Below, one piece after another: positions 34,886 through 43,587 of a DNA stretch of 64,000 nucleotides (the stretch's first letter is position 1; each line of letters starts with the position of its first letter). Source of the DNA: Fontibacter flavus (lineage in GTDB: Bacteria; Bacteroidota; Bacteroidia; Cytophagales; Cyclobacteriaceae). The DNA is taken from assembly GCF_042432905.1 (NCBI RefSeq), contig NZ_JBHLWI010000036.1, forward strand, positions 57,149-121,148, given 5' to 3'. The notes below the pieces were generated by a model. The model did not search any database and was not told the origin of the DNA. It saw only the letters and a list, made by a program, of their open reading frames with translations. The translations under genes and the position numbers were made by a program.

Positions 34886-35783
34886 AATCAATATCACTTA
34901 GCAGTTTGATGAAGCAAATGATCACAGGATTCAATTTTCAATTTCTAAAAATAATGAAGGAAAAATATCCTGTGGTATCGGGTTTTTAAGGGTTGGGGTA
35001 ATTTATGCAAAAAGATGGTTGATTTTTTAATAGTGCTATGGGATCCTTAAATTCAAAGGGAATAATGTAATTGATAACACTTTTTCAAATGAAAAAATGC
35101 AACAGAATACAATTCTATGAAGGAAAATAAACGTAAATGAATCTGATGATAGGGGTTAATGTCCCTAATAGATCTCTCTATTCAATCTTCTTTTGAAATT
35201 CACTAGAATTTTCTTGAATCAAAACTACAGAAGGTGCACAGGAAGAAGCCAATCCGGTGATTGGTTTGGTAAAGTTGAAGTAAGTGCGATCAAGCCCCCA
35301 AAAACCCTTCAAAGTTTTGTCTGCTGATAACTGCTGTTTGGTGCTCAGGATAGCTTTGGAGAAAAGATGCAGGAAACCTGACTTTTTGATCTTTCCATTT
35401 GAATTCATAGGCATGTAGCAAGCCATCAGTTTCTTCTAGGTAATCTATTCAGCTTTGTCATGCGTTCTCCAAATCGAAAAATTAGGCCTAAAATTTAGAA
35501 TATAATCGAAAAAATAGGCCTAAAATTTCGATTTGGACTCAAATTAATTAGTCGGGTTTTTGATCCATGCCTTAATCAATGCTGGTTAATTTCTGCGTTT
35601 CCTTTTTTTAAGAAAATTGGACTAATTGCCTATATTTCAAACTAACATTTCTGTATTTCGTTTTTTGTGATTAAATTAAACTTCTCTTAGTTTAAAAAAT
35701 CTCAATTGGTCCAATGATTCAGAGGTAAAAGAATCAACTTGAATAAACTTTGTGCCTTTGTGGCAGTCTAAATCTAATTTATT
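34886..35783. other. Gene-poor intergenic region between lutA and the DUF3784 gene
   Basis: About 900 bases, AT-rich. It holds the 68-bp repeat element at 35469-35536. A minus-strand ORF at 35178-35426 (82 codons) has no signal, motif or clear ribosome-binding site; I do not count it as a gene. AAACTTTG, close to a -7 element, lies at about 35743 before the DUF3784 gene. I see nothing else. Confidence 0.5.
35469..35536. repeat. 68-bp element: two 24-nt direct repeats inside an inverted repeat
   Basis: The ends CCAAATCGAAA (35469-35479) and TTTCGATTTGG (35526-35536) are perfect 11-base inverted arms. Inside, a 24-base unit occurs twice (35473-35496 and 35505-35528) with one difference; each unit centres on the palindrome TAGGCCTA. 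The units are 32 bases apart, about three helical turns. An operator array or a small mobile/recombination element are both possible. Confidence 0.6.
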
Positions 35784-36092
35784 ATGGTCAGTGTTTATAT
35801 AGGAGTATTTTTTATTGCGATAGGTATTTTGGTGAAGAAATTCCCCAACCTAATGGCCGGATACAATCAACTGTCCCAAAAAGAAAAGGAAAACGCCATT
35901 GCCAATGGTTTGCCCACTTTCGGATGTGCAGTTTTTGTAGTGATGGGATTGGTCTCTATATCAGGGTATTTTCTGGGGATATGGTTGGATCAACCTGGAA
36001 TAGGCGACGGGCTGGGCTTATTGGTAACCTTGTTAGGGGTGGTAGTGTTGATTGTTTTTGGCAATAGGTTTACCGGAGAACGGGTAAGGTAA
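35784..36092 (+). CDS. DUF3784 family small membrane protein
   Basis: A 102-aa protein with three hydrophobic helices. The stretch GILVKKFPNLMAGYNQLSQK between helix 1 and helix 2 is the DUF3784 hallmark (K-x-P-x-L-x-AGYNT/Q). These proteins occur singly or near ABC transporters in Firmicutes and Bacteroidota and have no known function. It is isolated, with about 0.9 kb of gene-free DNA on each side. Confidence 0.85.
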   Translation: MVSVYIGVFFIAIGILVKKFPNLMAGYNQLSQKEKENAIANGLPTFGCAVFVVMGLVSISGYFLGIWLDQPGIGDGLGLLVTLLGVVVLIVFGNRFTGERVR

Positions 36093-36623
36093 GATTGTCT
36101 TGGCTTTTAGTTAACATTAATACAACGCATAATGGGGAGCATATTTGAAAAACCAAGAATATTGATGTTCAATCTTCCTTAATGAGTTCTACCAATCAAT
36201 CCCAGTATTACTGTGATGGAACTAAACTGAATTTCGATGGTCCTGAAGTATATCAGGATTTTTTGGCGAACCGGGTTGAGGTGAAAATTCTTTATGGCAT
36301 CGATTTGTGGGGGAAATAGGCCTGAAGGATTGAATTTTTACCCGATAGGAATACTTTCTATTGAATGCCAAACACTATTAATCGCAAGTTTTATATAAAA
36401 TCAGCGATCATAATCGCAGAATTTGAATTATTTCTGTGATTATATATTACTGTAGCAATTGGCGATTGGATTCAAGCCTGCCCAAAGATGTTATTACTTC
36501 TTATAATCCCCAAGCCTAAAATAACTATTCGTGCCTTTCAGGCCCGGTATCCATCCTCGTTCCATACATGAAATGAGCTACACCCATTTCTAGGGTATAA
36601 TGGCCTTTCAGACCGAGGGACCG
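36093..36623. other. Intergenic region with possible gene remnants
   Basis: About 530 bases. A small ORF at 36182-36319 (45 codons, ending ILYGIDLWGK) has plausible protein-like composition but no recognised family and no clear ribosome-binding site. It may be a remnant. The rest shows no convincing gene or terminator. The first copy of the ~265-bp repeat follows. Confidence 0.4.
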
Positions 36624-36888
36624 CTTCTCGACATTTGAAATTTCGAGTACAGATCACAGGAATTTTTAATTCATTCTTTTAACGAAGAAAACTAGAATTG
36701 GAAATCCTATTTATCTGAGTCCGATATCGAACCGCAGGAAAAGCAAGCTTTATTTTCTATCCAGTTAAAATTGCACCCAAAATTTTTTTCAAAAACTATG
36801 AAAAAAGTTTTTAACTCCGGAAAATCAACTAATGCTTATCAATTAGTTTGATTTTAAGGGGGGGGGTAACCTAAGTATTTAGAATATT
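36624..36888 (+). repeat. ~265-bp intergenic repeat, copy 1, with conserved stems
   Basis: Aligns end to end with 39594-39857 in the same orientation, about 87% identical by hand count, with a 66-base block (36734-36799) identical to 39704-39769. Potential stems: CTCGA/TCGAG near 36627-36647 and AACTAAT/ATTAGTT (36827-36833 and 36842-36848). It ends with a G tract followed by GTAACC and lies 157 bases before the gene at 37046. Confidence 0.85.
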
Positions 36889-37045
36889 ATTTGGTTATTG
36901 GGTATTGATAAAGGTATAAAATTAGATAAAATCCTTTAATTAATTAAATAAAATATTGCAATTATTAATAATAATATTAGTTTTAATGTACCAGAAGGCT
37001 TTTGATTAGGATAGCGTCAGGAAAAATTTTAAAAACTGAACGATC

Positions 37046-37771
37046 ATGAAAAATAAGTTCATCATTGCAGGAATAAGTCTAATGTTCATTCTGCTAGCTG
37101 TTCAGTCAAAAGCCCAGGAGCAGGAAACGGTTCCGGTTCCCCGTTGGGAAGTGGGGGTAGATTTCCTTTCACTGGTTGGAAAAAACCAATATCCCATGTT
37201 TTCAGTCTTTGGCCTTAAGGAAGTCGGTGAAAGAGGTTGGGCATTTAGAGGCAGGATAGGGGGTAATTTCAATTCAAGATCGAATCCCTTTCAAGTTCCG
37301 TTTACAGATTTTTATCTAATTCATGATGTCACTAGGGAAATAGATTTGTTCCTTCTTTTGGGTTTCCAAAAGAGCTTGGTTAGAAACACAAAAAGTGACA
37401 TGTATTTTGGTTCCGATATCGCATATATGAAAAATAAGATCACTACTGAAAATGTCATATCAGGGCCTGATAATGACATCTATTTTGATGATTTGAAAAC
37501 TACAACAAAAAGGCTTAGTCTGGCACCATTTATTGGATATTCAAAAACATTTGGCCAAAAAATAACCTTGCGCTATGAGATGGCCTTTATTCTTGGAAGA
37601 GAGATTTTTGAAGAAAACGGGAAAGGTTACCTAATTAATGATTCCTTTGGCAACCAACAGATGGCAAGAGATAATTTCGGAACACCTTCCTATACTAGTT
37701 TCAATAAAGTTAGGTTTGATTTTTTATCCCTTAACCCCTTTTACCAATTGTTGCTTACTTATAAATTGTAA
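37046..37771 (+). CDS. Exported protein of unknown function, probable beta-barrel
   Basis: A 241-aa protein with a Sec signal peptide ending ...AVQSKAQ (residue 24). The mature part shows amphipathic strands with aromatic girdle residues (WAFRGRIGGNFNSR, EIDLFLLLGFQKSLV, ITLRYEMAFILGREI) and ends LNPFYQLLLTYKL, as expected of an outer-membrane barrel, though a short loop of charged residues replaces the usual terminal Phe. I do not recognise the family. It lies between the ~265-bp repeat and a broken T9SS-exported gene and may belong with that gene. Confidence 0.7.
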   Translation: MKNKFIIAGISLMFILLAVQSKAQEQETVPVPRWEVGVDFLSLVGKNQYPMFSVFGLKEVGERGWAFRGRIGGNFNSRSNPFQVPFTDFYLIHDVTREIDLFLLLGFQKSLVRNTKSDMYFGSDIAYMKNKITTENVISGPDNDIYFDDLKTTTKRLSLAPFIGYSKTFGQKITLRYEMAFILGREIFEENGKGYLINDSFGNQQMARDNFGTPSYTSFNKVRFDFLSLNPFYQLLLTYKL

Positions 37772-37788
37772 CCTTAAATTTTCACAAT

Positions 37789-39507
37789 ATGCTTAAGTTT
37801 TTATATTAATCCATTGTTCTTTTAATTTTATGTACTGTTCCTTTACTAGGACAAACCATTTCACCCAACACTAATAGACAATTTTGGGGAGGAGAAACTG
37901 TTCAATTTAGTAGGGGTCCTGTTGACTCAGGTTGTCAAGTTACTTGGACTGTGGTAAACGGAATATTTACATTCGACCAAAGTACGGAAATCATTCCTGA
38001 TGGAACTACCGCAAATGTTAGATGGAACAATGTCTCAACACAAGTAGGATAAATAATTTTTCGAAGAAGAAATTGTGTTAATCCACTAAGGAATGGTTCA
38101 GTTACGTACAATTTCACAATACTTTTGCTTAAGGATCAAAATATGGGGGATATTTCACAAAGTGCCCCTGTCCAAAATTGTAATGACTCTTCCCCTGTTA
38201 CTTTCTCTATTCCCGAAGGTTTCATAACATATTCAAATAACACAAAGAGAGCTTCGGGGTATGAATGGACTATCCCTACAGGTTGGGTTGGGCCAAGTGG
38301 TCAGACAGGAACTTTTTTTATTAATAATCCTGATGCCTTTGCTGTCAACCTTATACCTTCTACCTGCTCTTCGGGTACTGAAATTGTAAAATTAAGGGCT
38401 TTCACGGATACAGAGGGAAAAGGAGAGCCGCATTATAGTAATCAAAGTTCATTAACTGTCCAAAGAACCCCTAACATTTCTATAAGCACACCACCACCAA
38501 GTGGAATAAGGTGTGGGGTTCCATTTACCGCATCAGTACCTGAACTTCTCTGTGCTGATTCTTACGATTGGACAGTTCCACCAGGATGGACAATATCAGG
38601 AACGGGTAGGACAAGAACTATCACTCCCCTAGGTACTTCTGGAACGATATCCGTGAACATCCCTGTGGCAGGGGGGTGTACTATTACCACATCCCAAATT
38701 ATAACAGCTCCCTTTAATTATGTCATTAACGGCCCTTCCCTGATCTGCTCAACAGGTGTGTTTTCTGTGGGGACTTTACCAACTGGTTCCACCATTTCTT
38801 GGTCATCTTCGAATCCATCCGGGCTGAGCATAAACAGTTCCACCGGTTCGGCCACACGCGTAAACGGTTACAATGGACCAATCACAGTTACAGTAAATAT
38901 CAGTAATCAGTGTGGAACAGGATCATTCACCCGTAATGTTTGGGTCGGCACTCCTCATATTACCAATATGAGGGTTAACAACCAGTCTGTTTTTCCAAGT
39001 CAGAATATATCCTTATGTCCGGGCAATCATTTTCTCCAGGTAACCCCTACAGGAGGAAATGCAGGGACAGCCACCTGGACAGTACCTTCCGGTGTTCCCC
39101 ATTGGATAGGTAACAATACCATGGACTTTACATTTCCGTCAAGTATGTCATCTATTGTTATTTCTACCAGGGCTTCCAATTCCTGTGGGCAAGGTGCTAA
39201 CTACAATTTCTTTCTGACCCGACAAACATGGAACTGCCCAAGCTCTTTTGCTGTGGTCGCTTACCCTAATCCTACCAGTGATATCCTAAACATAGAAATG
39301 ATGCCTGTCACAGCAGATATTTCTAAGGAGGATGCACCACCTATTGAGTCAGCCACTCTGCTAAATTCAGAAGGTAGGGAAATGGCCAAAGGTTACAGGG
39401 AAGGATCAAAAATTGTTTTCGATGTCAGGCACCTGAAAAAGGGGAACTACTTTGTCCATGTCACAGTGGACGGTGAACTGATAAGGGAGCAGATACTGAT
39501 TGAGTAA
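37789..39507 (+). pseudogene. T9SS-exported PKD-like surface protein, broken by two in-frame TAA codons
   Basis: A single uninterrupted frame from ATG 37789 to the stop at 39507 encodes a signal peptide (MLKFLY*SIVLLILC...LLGQ), several PKD-like domains (SYDWTVPPGWTISGTGR is one, and earlier ASGYEWTIPTGWVGPSG), and a type IX secretion C-terminal sorting domain (VAYPNPTSDILNIEM...GNYFVHVTVDG). It contains two nonsense codons, TAA at 37807-37809 inside the signal peptide and TAA at 38050-38052 in a Cys-rich region. There is no frameshift. The part from 38125 on is open (460 codons) but would lack a signal peptide. It follows the gene at 37046 by 17 bases. Confidence 0.75.
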
Positions 39508-39593
39508 AACAAATTTGTGTTTATAAAATGGGGGAGCTTTTGAGGTTTCCCCAATTTTTTATTGACAAAATATACTTGGTAAATCAACTCCTA

Positions 39594-39857
39594 CTTCTCG
39601 AAATTGAAAATTTCAAGAACAGATCACAGGAGTTTTTAACTCATTCTTTTACCGAAGAAAACTAGAATTGGAAATCCTATTTTTCTGCGTTCGGTAACGA
39701 ACAGCAGGAAAAGCAAGCTTTATTTTCTATCCAGTTAAAATTGCACCCAAAATTTTTTTCAAAAACTATAAAAAAAATTATTAATTCTGGGAAACCAACT
39801 AATACCCGTTGATTAGTTTGATTTCAGGCGGGGGGTAACCTAAAAAATTAGAATATT
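39594..39857 (+). repeat. ~265-bp intergenic repeat, copy 2
   Basis: Direct repeat of 36624-36888. The stem AACTAAT/ATTAGTT is retained exactly (39797-39803 and 39812-39818), while its 8-base loop differs at 6 of 8 positions. The first hairpin is kept as GAAATT/AATTTC with other bases. It lies 184 bases upstream of the small exported peptide gene at 40042. The rest of this 39508-40041 gap is AT-rich with no gene. Confidence 0.85.
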
Positions 39858-40041
39858 GTTTAGTTTTTCCGCATTGGAAAAGTACAATTAGAACCTTTAG
39901 AAGGTTATTTGTTTATTTGGATTTTTGGAAATAAAATAATAGTTAATTAGTTTTTATTAAGTTTTTATCCGGGTATTGGCTTGAAAGGGAGTGTATTCCT
40001 GCCCTGCATTTTGCGAAAGGGGAGAATAATTGACTTAAACT

Positions 40042-40266
40042 ATGAAAAATTTAAGTATGATTATTTTAGGGTTTATTGCCCTTATTGTTTTTGCAGCTAC
40101 TCCAGTCAAAAAAGCAAATGCTCTAGCATCCATACCAGCAGACGGTTACTATTTAGATCTAGAATGGTGTTATTGTGGTGAACTTGTGATTAAATGCAGG
40201 CTTACCGGAATTAGTGCCGGTGATGTTTCAAGTCAAATTCCTTGTGTATTGGCTTGCGGGGATTGA
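40042..40266 (+). CDS. Small Cys-rich exported peptide, NVEALA-like
   Basis: A 74-aa protein with an N-terminal hydrophobic signal (residues 4-20) followed by KKANALA at 23-29, resembling the NVEALA motif of short exported Bacteroidota peptides. The mature part has five cysteines (43, 45, 52, 68, 72) and an acidic tail GD. The odd number of Cys could leave one free thiol. The peptide is followed 69 bases later by a 6-bladed beta-propeller lipoprotein gene, a pairing I recall for NVEALA peptides. Function unknown. The similarity is by eye. Confidence 0.65.
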   Translation: MKNLSMIILGFIALIVFAATPVKKANALASIPADGYYLDLEWCYCGELVIKCRLTGISAGDVSSQIPCVLACGD

Positions 40267-40335
40267 TTATAGTTTTTAGGTGTAAGGATACTTTCAAGTT
40301 CCTTACACCATTATATCATTTAATCTAGAGAAGGA

Positions 40336-41472
40336 ATGAATTTGTACTTAAAAATAATTATCATTTTTGTTTTTTTAGCCAGCTCTTTTGGGTGCAATAA
40401 AAAAACCTCTTTTGAAAATTTAAATACGATAAATATTGGGGCCTCTTCAATAACAAACTTGTCAGAAATAATTGAAGAAATAGAGTATGTATTAATAGAG
40501 AAGCCTAATGTTCCAATAAACCAAATTGATAAATTTTTCATATTAAATGACGGCTATTTGATAGCAGATACTTATGGTAATTCAGTCGTTTTGAAATTTG
40601 ATATGTTAGGTAATTTCATAAACCAAATTGGAAATTATGGTGAGGGTCCTGAGGAGTATTTACAGATTGCTGATGTAGATTTGTTTAATGATTATGTTAT
40701 TTTTTTATCAGCTGACAAGCTTTTAACATATTCTATAGATGGTAAATATCTGCATTCAGAAATGCTGGATTTCAGACCTTATAGGTTCCTTCATTCTGAT
40801 TCCAGCCATTATTTGTTCTTTATACCAGAATCTATGGCCATCGAATTAAAAAACAAACAAAATGATGGTGTGCTTTTCAGTTATAATAAAGGTTCAAAAG
40901 AAAGTGAGAATCTCATTAAGTCGATTTTTCCTAAAACATTCAATTTTATGGGAGAAAAAAACAATCTTTTTAAAAACGATAAGGAAATACTCTTTTCAAC
41001 AAGTTTCTGTGACACCATTTACGCTATCGAAAATGGGAATATTGCTGAAAAATATGCCTTAAACTTTGGTAAATCCCAGATTAATCTTTCGACTTTATAT
41101 GGGTTAGATATTCATCAAATGGTATCAAAGATTAACTCCTCAGCGTTTGATGAATCAGCAATTCATATTCCCCATTTATTTCAAAATAAAAACTTCTTAA
41201 TAACTGCGTTCAGGAAAAATAAGAAGTTTGATTTCTTGATTTACGATAAAAAAACAGACAGACCCTATCTAACTTCAAAACTTAAAAATGATTTGGATCA
41301 AGGTCCTGATATCGGAATAATTAAAGGGATTGACGATGACTATTTATATGCTTTTAGAGAGCCTGAAGAATTTGATGAAAATCAATTTTCGAAACTTATA
41401 TCAGCTGATTTAGCAAATCCAGATAGAAAGGAGGTTTTTTGGGTTTTAAGTAAGTATAAATTAAAAAAATGA
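40336..41472 (+). CDS. 6-bladed beta-propeller lipoprotein
   Basis: A 378-aa lipoprotein with lipobox ASSFGC (Cys20). The mature sequence shows the family pattern IEKPNVPINQIDKFFILNDG and VLKFDMLGNFINQIGNYGEGPEEY; the GxGPEEY turn is the hallmark of the 6-bladed propeller family (DUF5128/BF3164 type). These proteins are surface or periplasmic and often sit with NVEALA-type peptides. The coding region is AT-richer than the housekeeping genes around it, in keeping with an accessory region. It is convergent with ftsH, with no clear terminator between. Confidence 0.85.
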   Translation: MNLYLKIIIIFVFLASSFGCNKKTSFENLNTINIGASSITNLSEIIEEIEYVLIEKPNVPINQIDKFFILNDGYLIADTYGNSVVLKFDMLGNFINQIGNYGEGPEEYLQIADVDLFNDYVIFLSADKLLTYSIDGKYLHSEMLDFRPYRFLHSDSSHYLFFIPESMAIELKNKQNDGVLFSYNKGSKESENLIKSIFPKTFNFMGEKNNLFKNDKEILFSTSFCDTIYAIENGNIAEKYALNFGKSQINLSTLYGLDIHQMVSKINSSAFDESAIHIPHLFQNKNFLITAFRKNKKFDFLIYDKKTDRPYLTSKLKNDLDQGPDIGIIKGIDDDYLYAFREPEEFDENQFSKLISADLANPDRKEVFWVLSKYKLKK

Positions 41473-41526
41473 TAGGAGTTTATTATTCCCAATCGAAGAA
41501 ATTGCTGTCATTCAAACTCTTTAACT

Positions 41527-43491
41527 CTACTCTAGGTCTATTTTTCTGCTGACCAATTTTGGGGCAGGAGGCAGACCTGTAGCTTTTAAGATTTCATCTT
41601 CATTGAGGTTTTCTTTCTCCAATAAAGCCTGTGCAAGGGTGTCTAAAGCTTTTCTATTTTCTTTAAGCAGTTTTTTAGCTTCCTCATGACACTCTTGAAT
41701 AATCCGTACCACTTCTGCATCTATTCTTTTGGCGGTATCCTCACTGTATGCTTGTTGGCCTGCACTTACCCCAAGATATTCATTTCTTGGTCCTGACAAT
41801 TGTACGAGTCCTAATTCTTTGCTCATTCCCCATCGGGTAACCATGGCCCTGGCAATTTCCGTTGCCTGCTGAATGTCATTTTCTGCACCCGTGGTTTTGG
41901 TGCCAAATACTACCTCTTCTGCAGACCTTCCTCCCAGGATGCCTATGATTCTGGCACGAAGGTATTCCTCTTCATAATTGTATTTGTCCTTATCCGGACG
42001 CTGATAGGTTACCCCTAAAGCCTGGCCACGGGGCACGATCGATACCCTGTTTACCGGATCTGCTCCGGGCACCAAAAGCCCAAGTATGGCATGTCCGCTT
42101 TCATGATAGGCGATACGTTCTTTGTCTTCCTGGGTAAGTAAAATGGGTCTTTCCGGTCCTAGAACAATTTTCTCCAAAGCAGCCATAAAATGCTTTGAGG
42201 TGACATTAGAAGCGTTTTCTTTGGCTGCCTGTAGTGCGGCTTCATTGACCAGGTTTTTGAGGTCTGCACCGGTAAAGCCTGGGGTAGCAGCAGCAATTTC
42301 CTCATAGCTGAAATCCTCTGAAAGGGGCACTTTTTTGGTATGGACTTTAAGTATGGCTATCCGTCCTGTTTTATCAGGAGGATTGACGACTACCCTACGG
42401 TCAAACCTGCCAGCCCTTAACAATGCTTTGTCCAAGATATCAGGTTGGTTGGTAGCAGCAAGGACGATGATTCCCTCTTTGCTAGAGAAACCATCCATTT
42501 CGGTCAGAATCTGGTTGAGGGTTTGTTCCTGTTCGCTTGCTCCACCCATGATATATTGTCCTCTTGACCTTCCAATAGAATCCAGTTCATCGATAAAGAT
42601 GATGGCAGGGGCATGCTCCCTTGCTACGCGGAAGAGGTCTCTTACCCGTGCTGCGCCAACACCCACAATCATTTCCACAAATTCAGATCCGCTCATGGAA
42701 AAGAAAGGTACTCCGGATTCTCCCGCTACAGCCCTTGCCAGGAGGGTTTTTCCTGTTCCAGGAGGGCCTACTAAAAGAACCCCTTTTGGTGCAGCACCAC
42801 CCAGTTTGGTGTATTTTTCGAGATTCTTCAAAAAATCAACGATTTCCACCAGTTCATTTTCCGCCTCATCAATCCCCGCCACATCATCGAAATTGACCTT
42901 TTGATCGGTATCCTGATCGAAGCGTTTGGCTTTGCTCTGTCCCATGCCCATCATACCTCCAATTCCTCCCTGTCCTTGGGCCCTTCGGAAGAGCCAGACA
43001 TAAAAGAGAATTATTAAGAGTGCCGGACCAAAATAGGCCAACAAAGACAAGATTGAAAAGCTGTCTTCAACAATTGGGTCAGCCACAATTTCAACTCCTT
43101 TTTCTTCCAACAGCATCTCTAATCCCTGATCTGCAAAAGAAGGGATAGTGGTGGTAAACAGGCTTACTTCTTCACTTTTTGGTTTAGCTTCTTTTTTGTT
43201 GGGATACTGATGGGTATAGGTAATTTCAGTTTCGAATTTTCCAGAAATAAGCTCGCCTTTCGTGTAGATGGCTTTGATATTTCCCAATGAAACCTGTTCT
43301 TTGAATAAGCTATAAGGAATGTTGGTGGCAGATTCTTTGTCAGGGAAAAAAAAGTTGACCAAGAGATAATTACCAATCAAAATCGCCAAAAAGATCAGCA
43401 GGATTCGGGATGAAGGCAGTTTATTATCACTGCTTTTATCTCCTTGTTTATGCCTTGTTTGACTTGATTGAGCTGGATTGGCTTTTTTCAT
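41527..43491 (-). CDS. ftsH: ATP-dependent zinc metalloprotease FtsH
   Basis: FtsH is a membrane AAA+ protease that degrades membrane and regulatory proteins. Two N-terminal membrane helices (about 29-48 and 148-168) bracket a periplasmic domain. Walker A is GPPGTGKT (242-249), Walker B IIFIDELD (297-304), and the second region of homology runs through about 348-363. The zinc site is HESGH (463-467). At 654 aa it is normal for Bacteroidota. It is a single-gene unit, with a terminator for the upstream gene just before it. Confidence 0.97.
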   Translation of the reverse strand: MKKANPAQSSQTRHKQGDKSSDNKLPSSRILLIFLAILIGNYLLVNFFFPDKESATNIPYSLFKEQVSLGNIKAIYTKGELISGKFETEITYTHQYPNKKEAKPKSEEVSLFTTTIPSFADQGLEMLLEEKGVEIVADPIVEDSFSILSLLAYFGPALLIILFYVWLFRRAQGQGGIGGMMGMGQSKAKRFDQDTDQKVNFDDVAGIDEAENELVEIVDFLKNLEKYTKLGGAAPKGVLLVGPPGTGKTLLARAVAGESGVPFFSMSGSEFVEMIVGVGAARVRDLFRVAREHAPAIIFIDELDSIGRSRGQYIMGGASEQEQTLNQILTEMDGFSSKEGIIVLAATNQPDILDKALLRAGRFDRRVVVNPPDKTGRIAILKVHTKKVPLSEDFSYEEIAAATPGFTGADLKNLVNEAALQAAKENASNVTSKHFMAALEKIVLGPERPILLTQEDKERIAYHESGHAILGLLVPGADPVNRVSIVPRGQALGVTYQRPDKDKYNYEEEYLRARIIGILGGRSAEEVVFGTKTTGAENDIQQATEIARAMVTRWGMSKELGLVQLSGPRNEYLGVSAGQQAYSEDTAKRIDAEVVRIIQECHEEAKKLLKENRKALDTLAQALLEKENLNEDEILKATGLPPAPKLVSRKIDLE

Positions 43492-43526
43492 GAAAATAAT
43501 CTTGTTGATATAGTTCTGAATGCAAG

Positions 43527-43549
43527 AAAGGGAAGATCAACTTCCCTTT
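43527..43549 (-). terminator. Terminator of the minus-strand hydrolase gene upstream of ftsH
   Basis: AAAGGGAAG (43527-43535) and CTTCCCTTT (43541-43549) are perfect arms around ATCAA. Read on the minus strand it ends CTTCCCTTTCTT and lies about 39 bases after the stop of the gene at 43588-44640, between that gene and ftsH. Confidence 0.65.
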
Positions 43550-43587
43550 TCTATGTAGTGAAGGTGTTCCGTGGTTAGTTTTTTCTT

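Noticed and set aside
35178..35426. Minus-strand ORF of 82 codons in the lutA-DUF3784 gap
   Set aside because: No signal, motif or recognised family, no good ribosome-binding site, and AT-rich flanks. It could be a remnant; I do not call it a gene.
36182..36319. Plus-strand small ORF of 45 codons ending ILYGIDLWGK
   Set aside because: Composition is protein-like but the ORF is too short to judge, has no clear ribosome-binding site and matches nothing I recognise.
36181..36623. Degraded insertion sequence in the gap before the ~265-bp repeat
   Set aside because: No transposase frame, terminal inverted repeats or target duplication could be found.
37789..39507. Stop-codon readthrough or an altered genetic code as explanation for two in-frame TAA codons
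   Set aside because: Other genes in the window use TAA as a normal stop (for example rny, ccoI and dxr), so recoding is not supported; a pseudogene or sequencing error is simpler.
39981..40181. ORF of 66 codons overlapping the small Cys-rich peptide gene in another frame
   Set aside because: It is in a different frame from the signal-peptide-bearing gene at 40042, and lacks any signal or motif. A shadow ORF.
42122..42904. Long plus-strand ORFs opposite ftsH
   Set aside because: They lie antisense to well-conserved ftsH coding sequence and lack protein features. Shadow ORFs.
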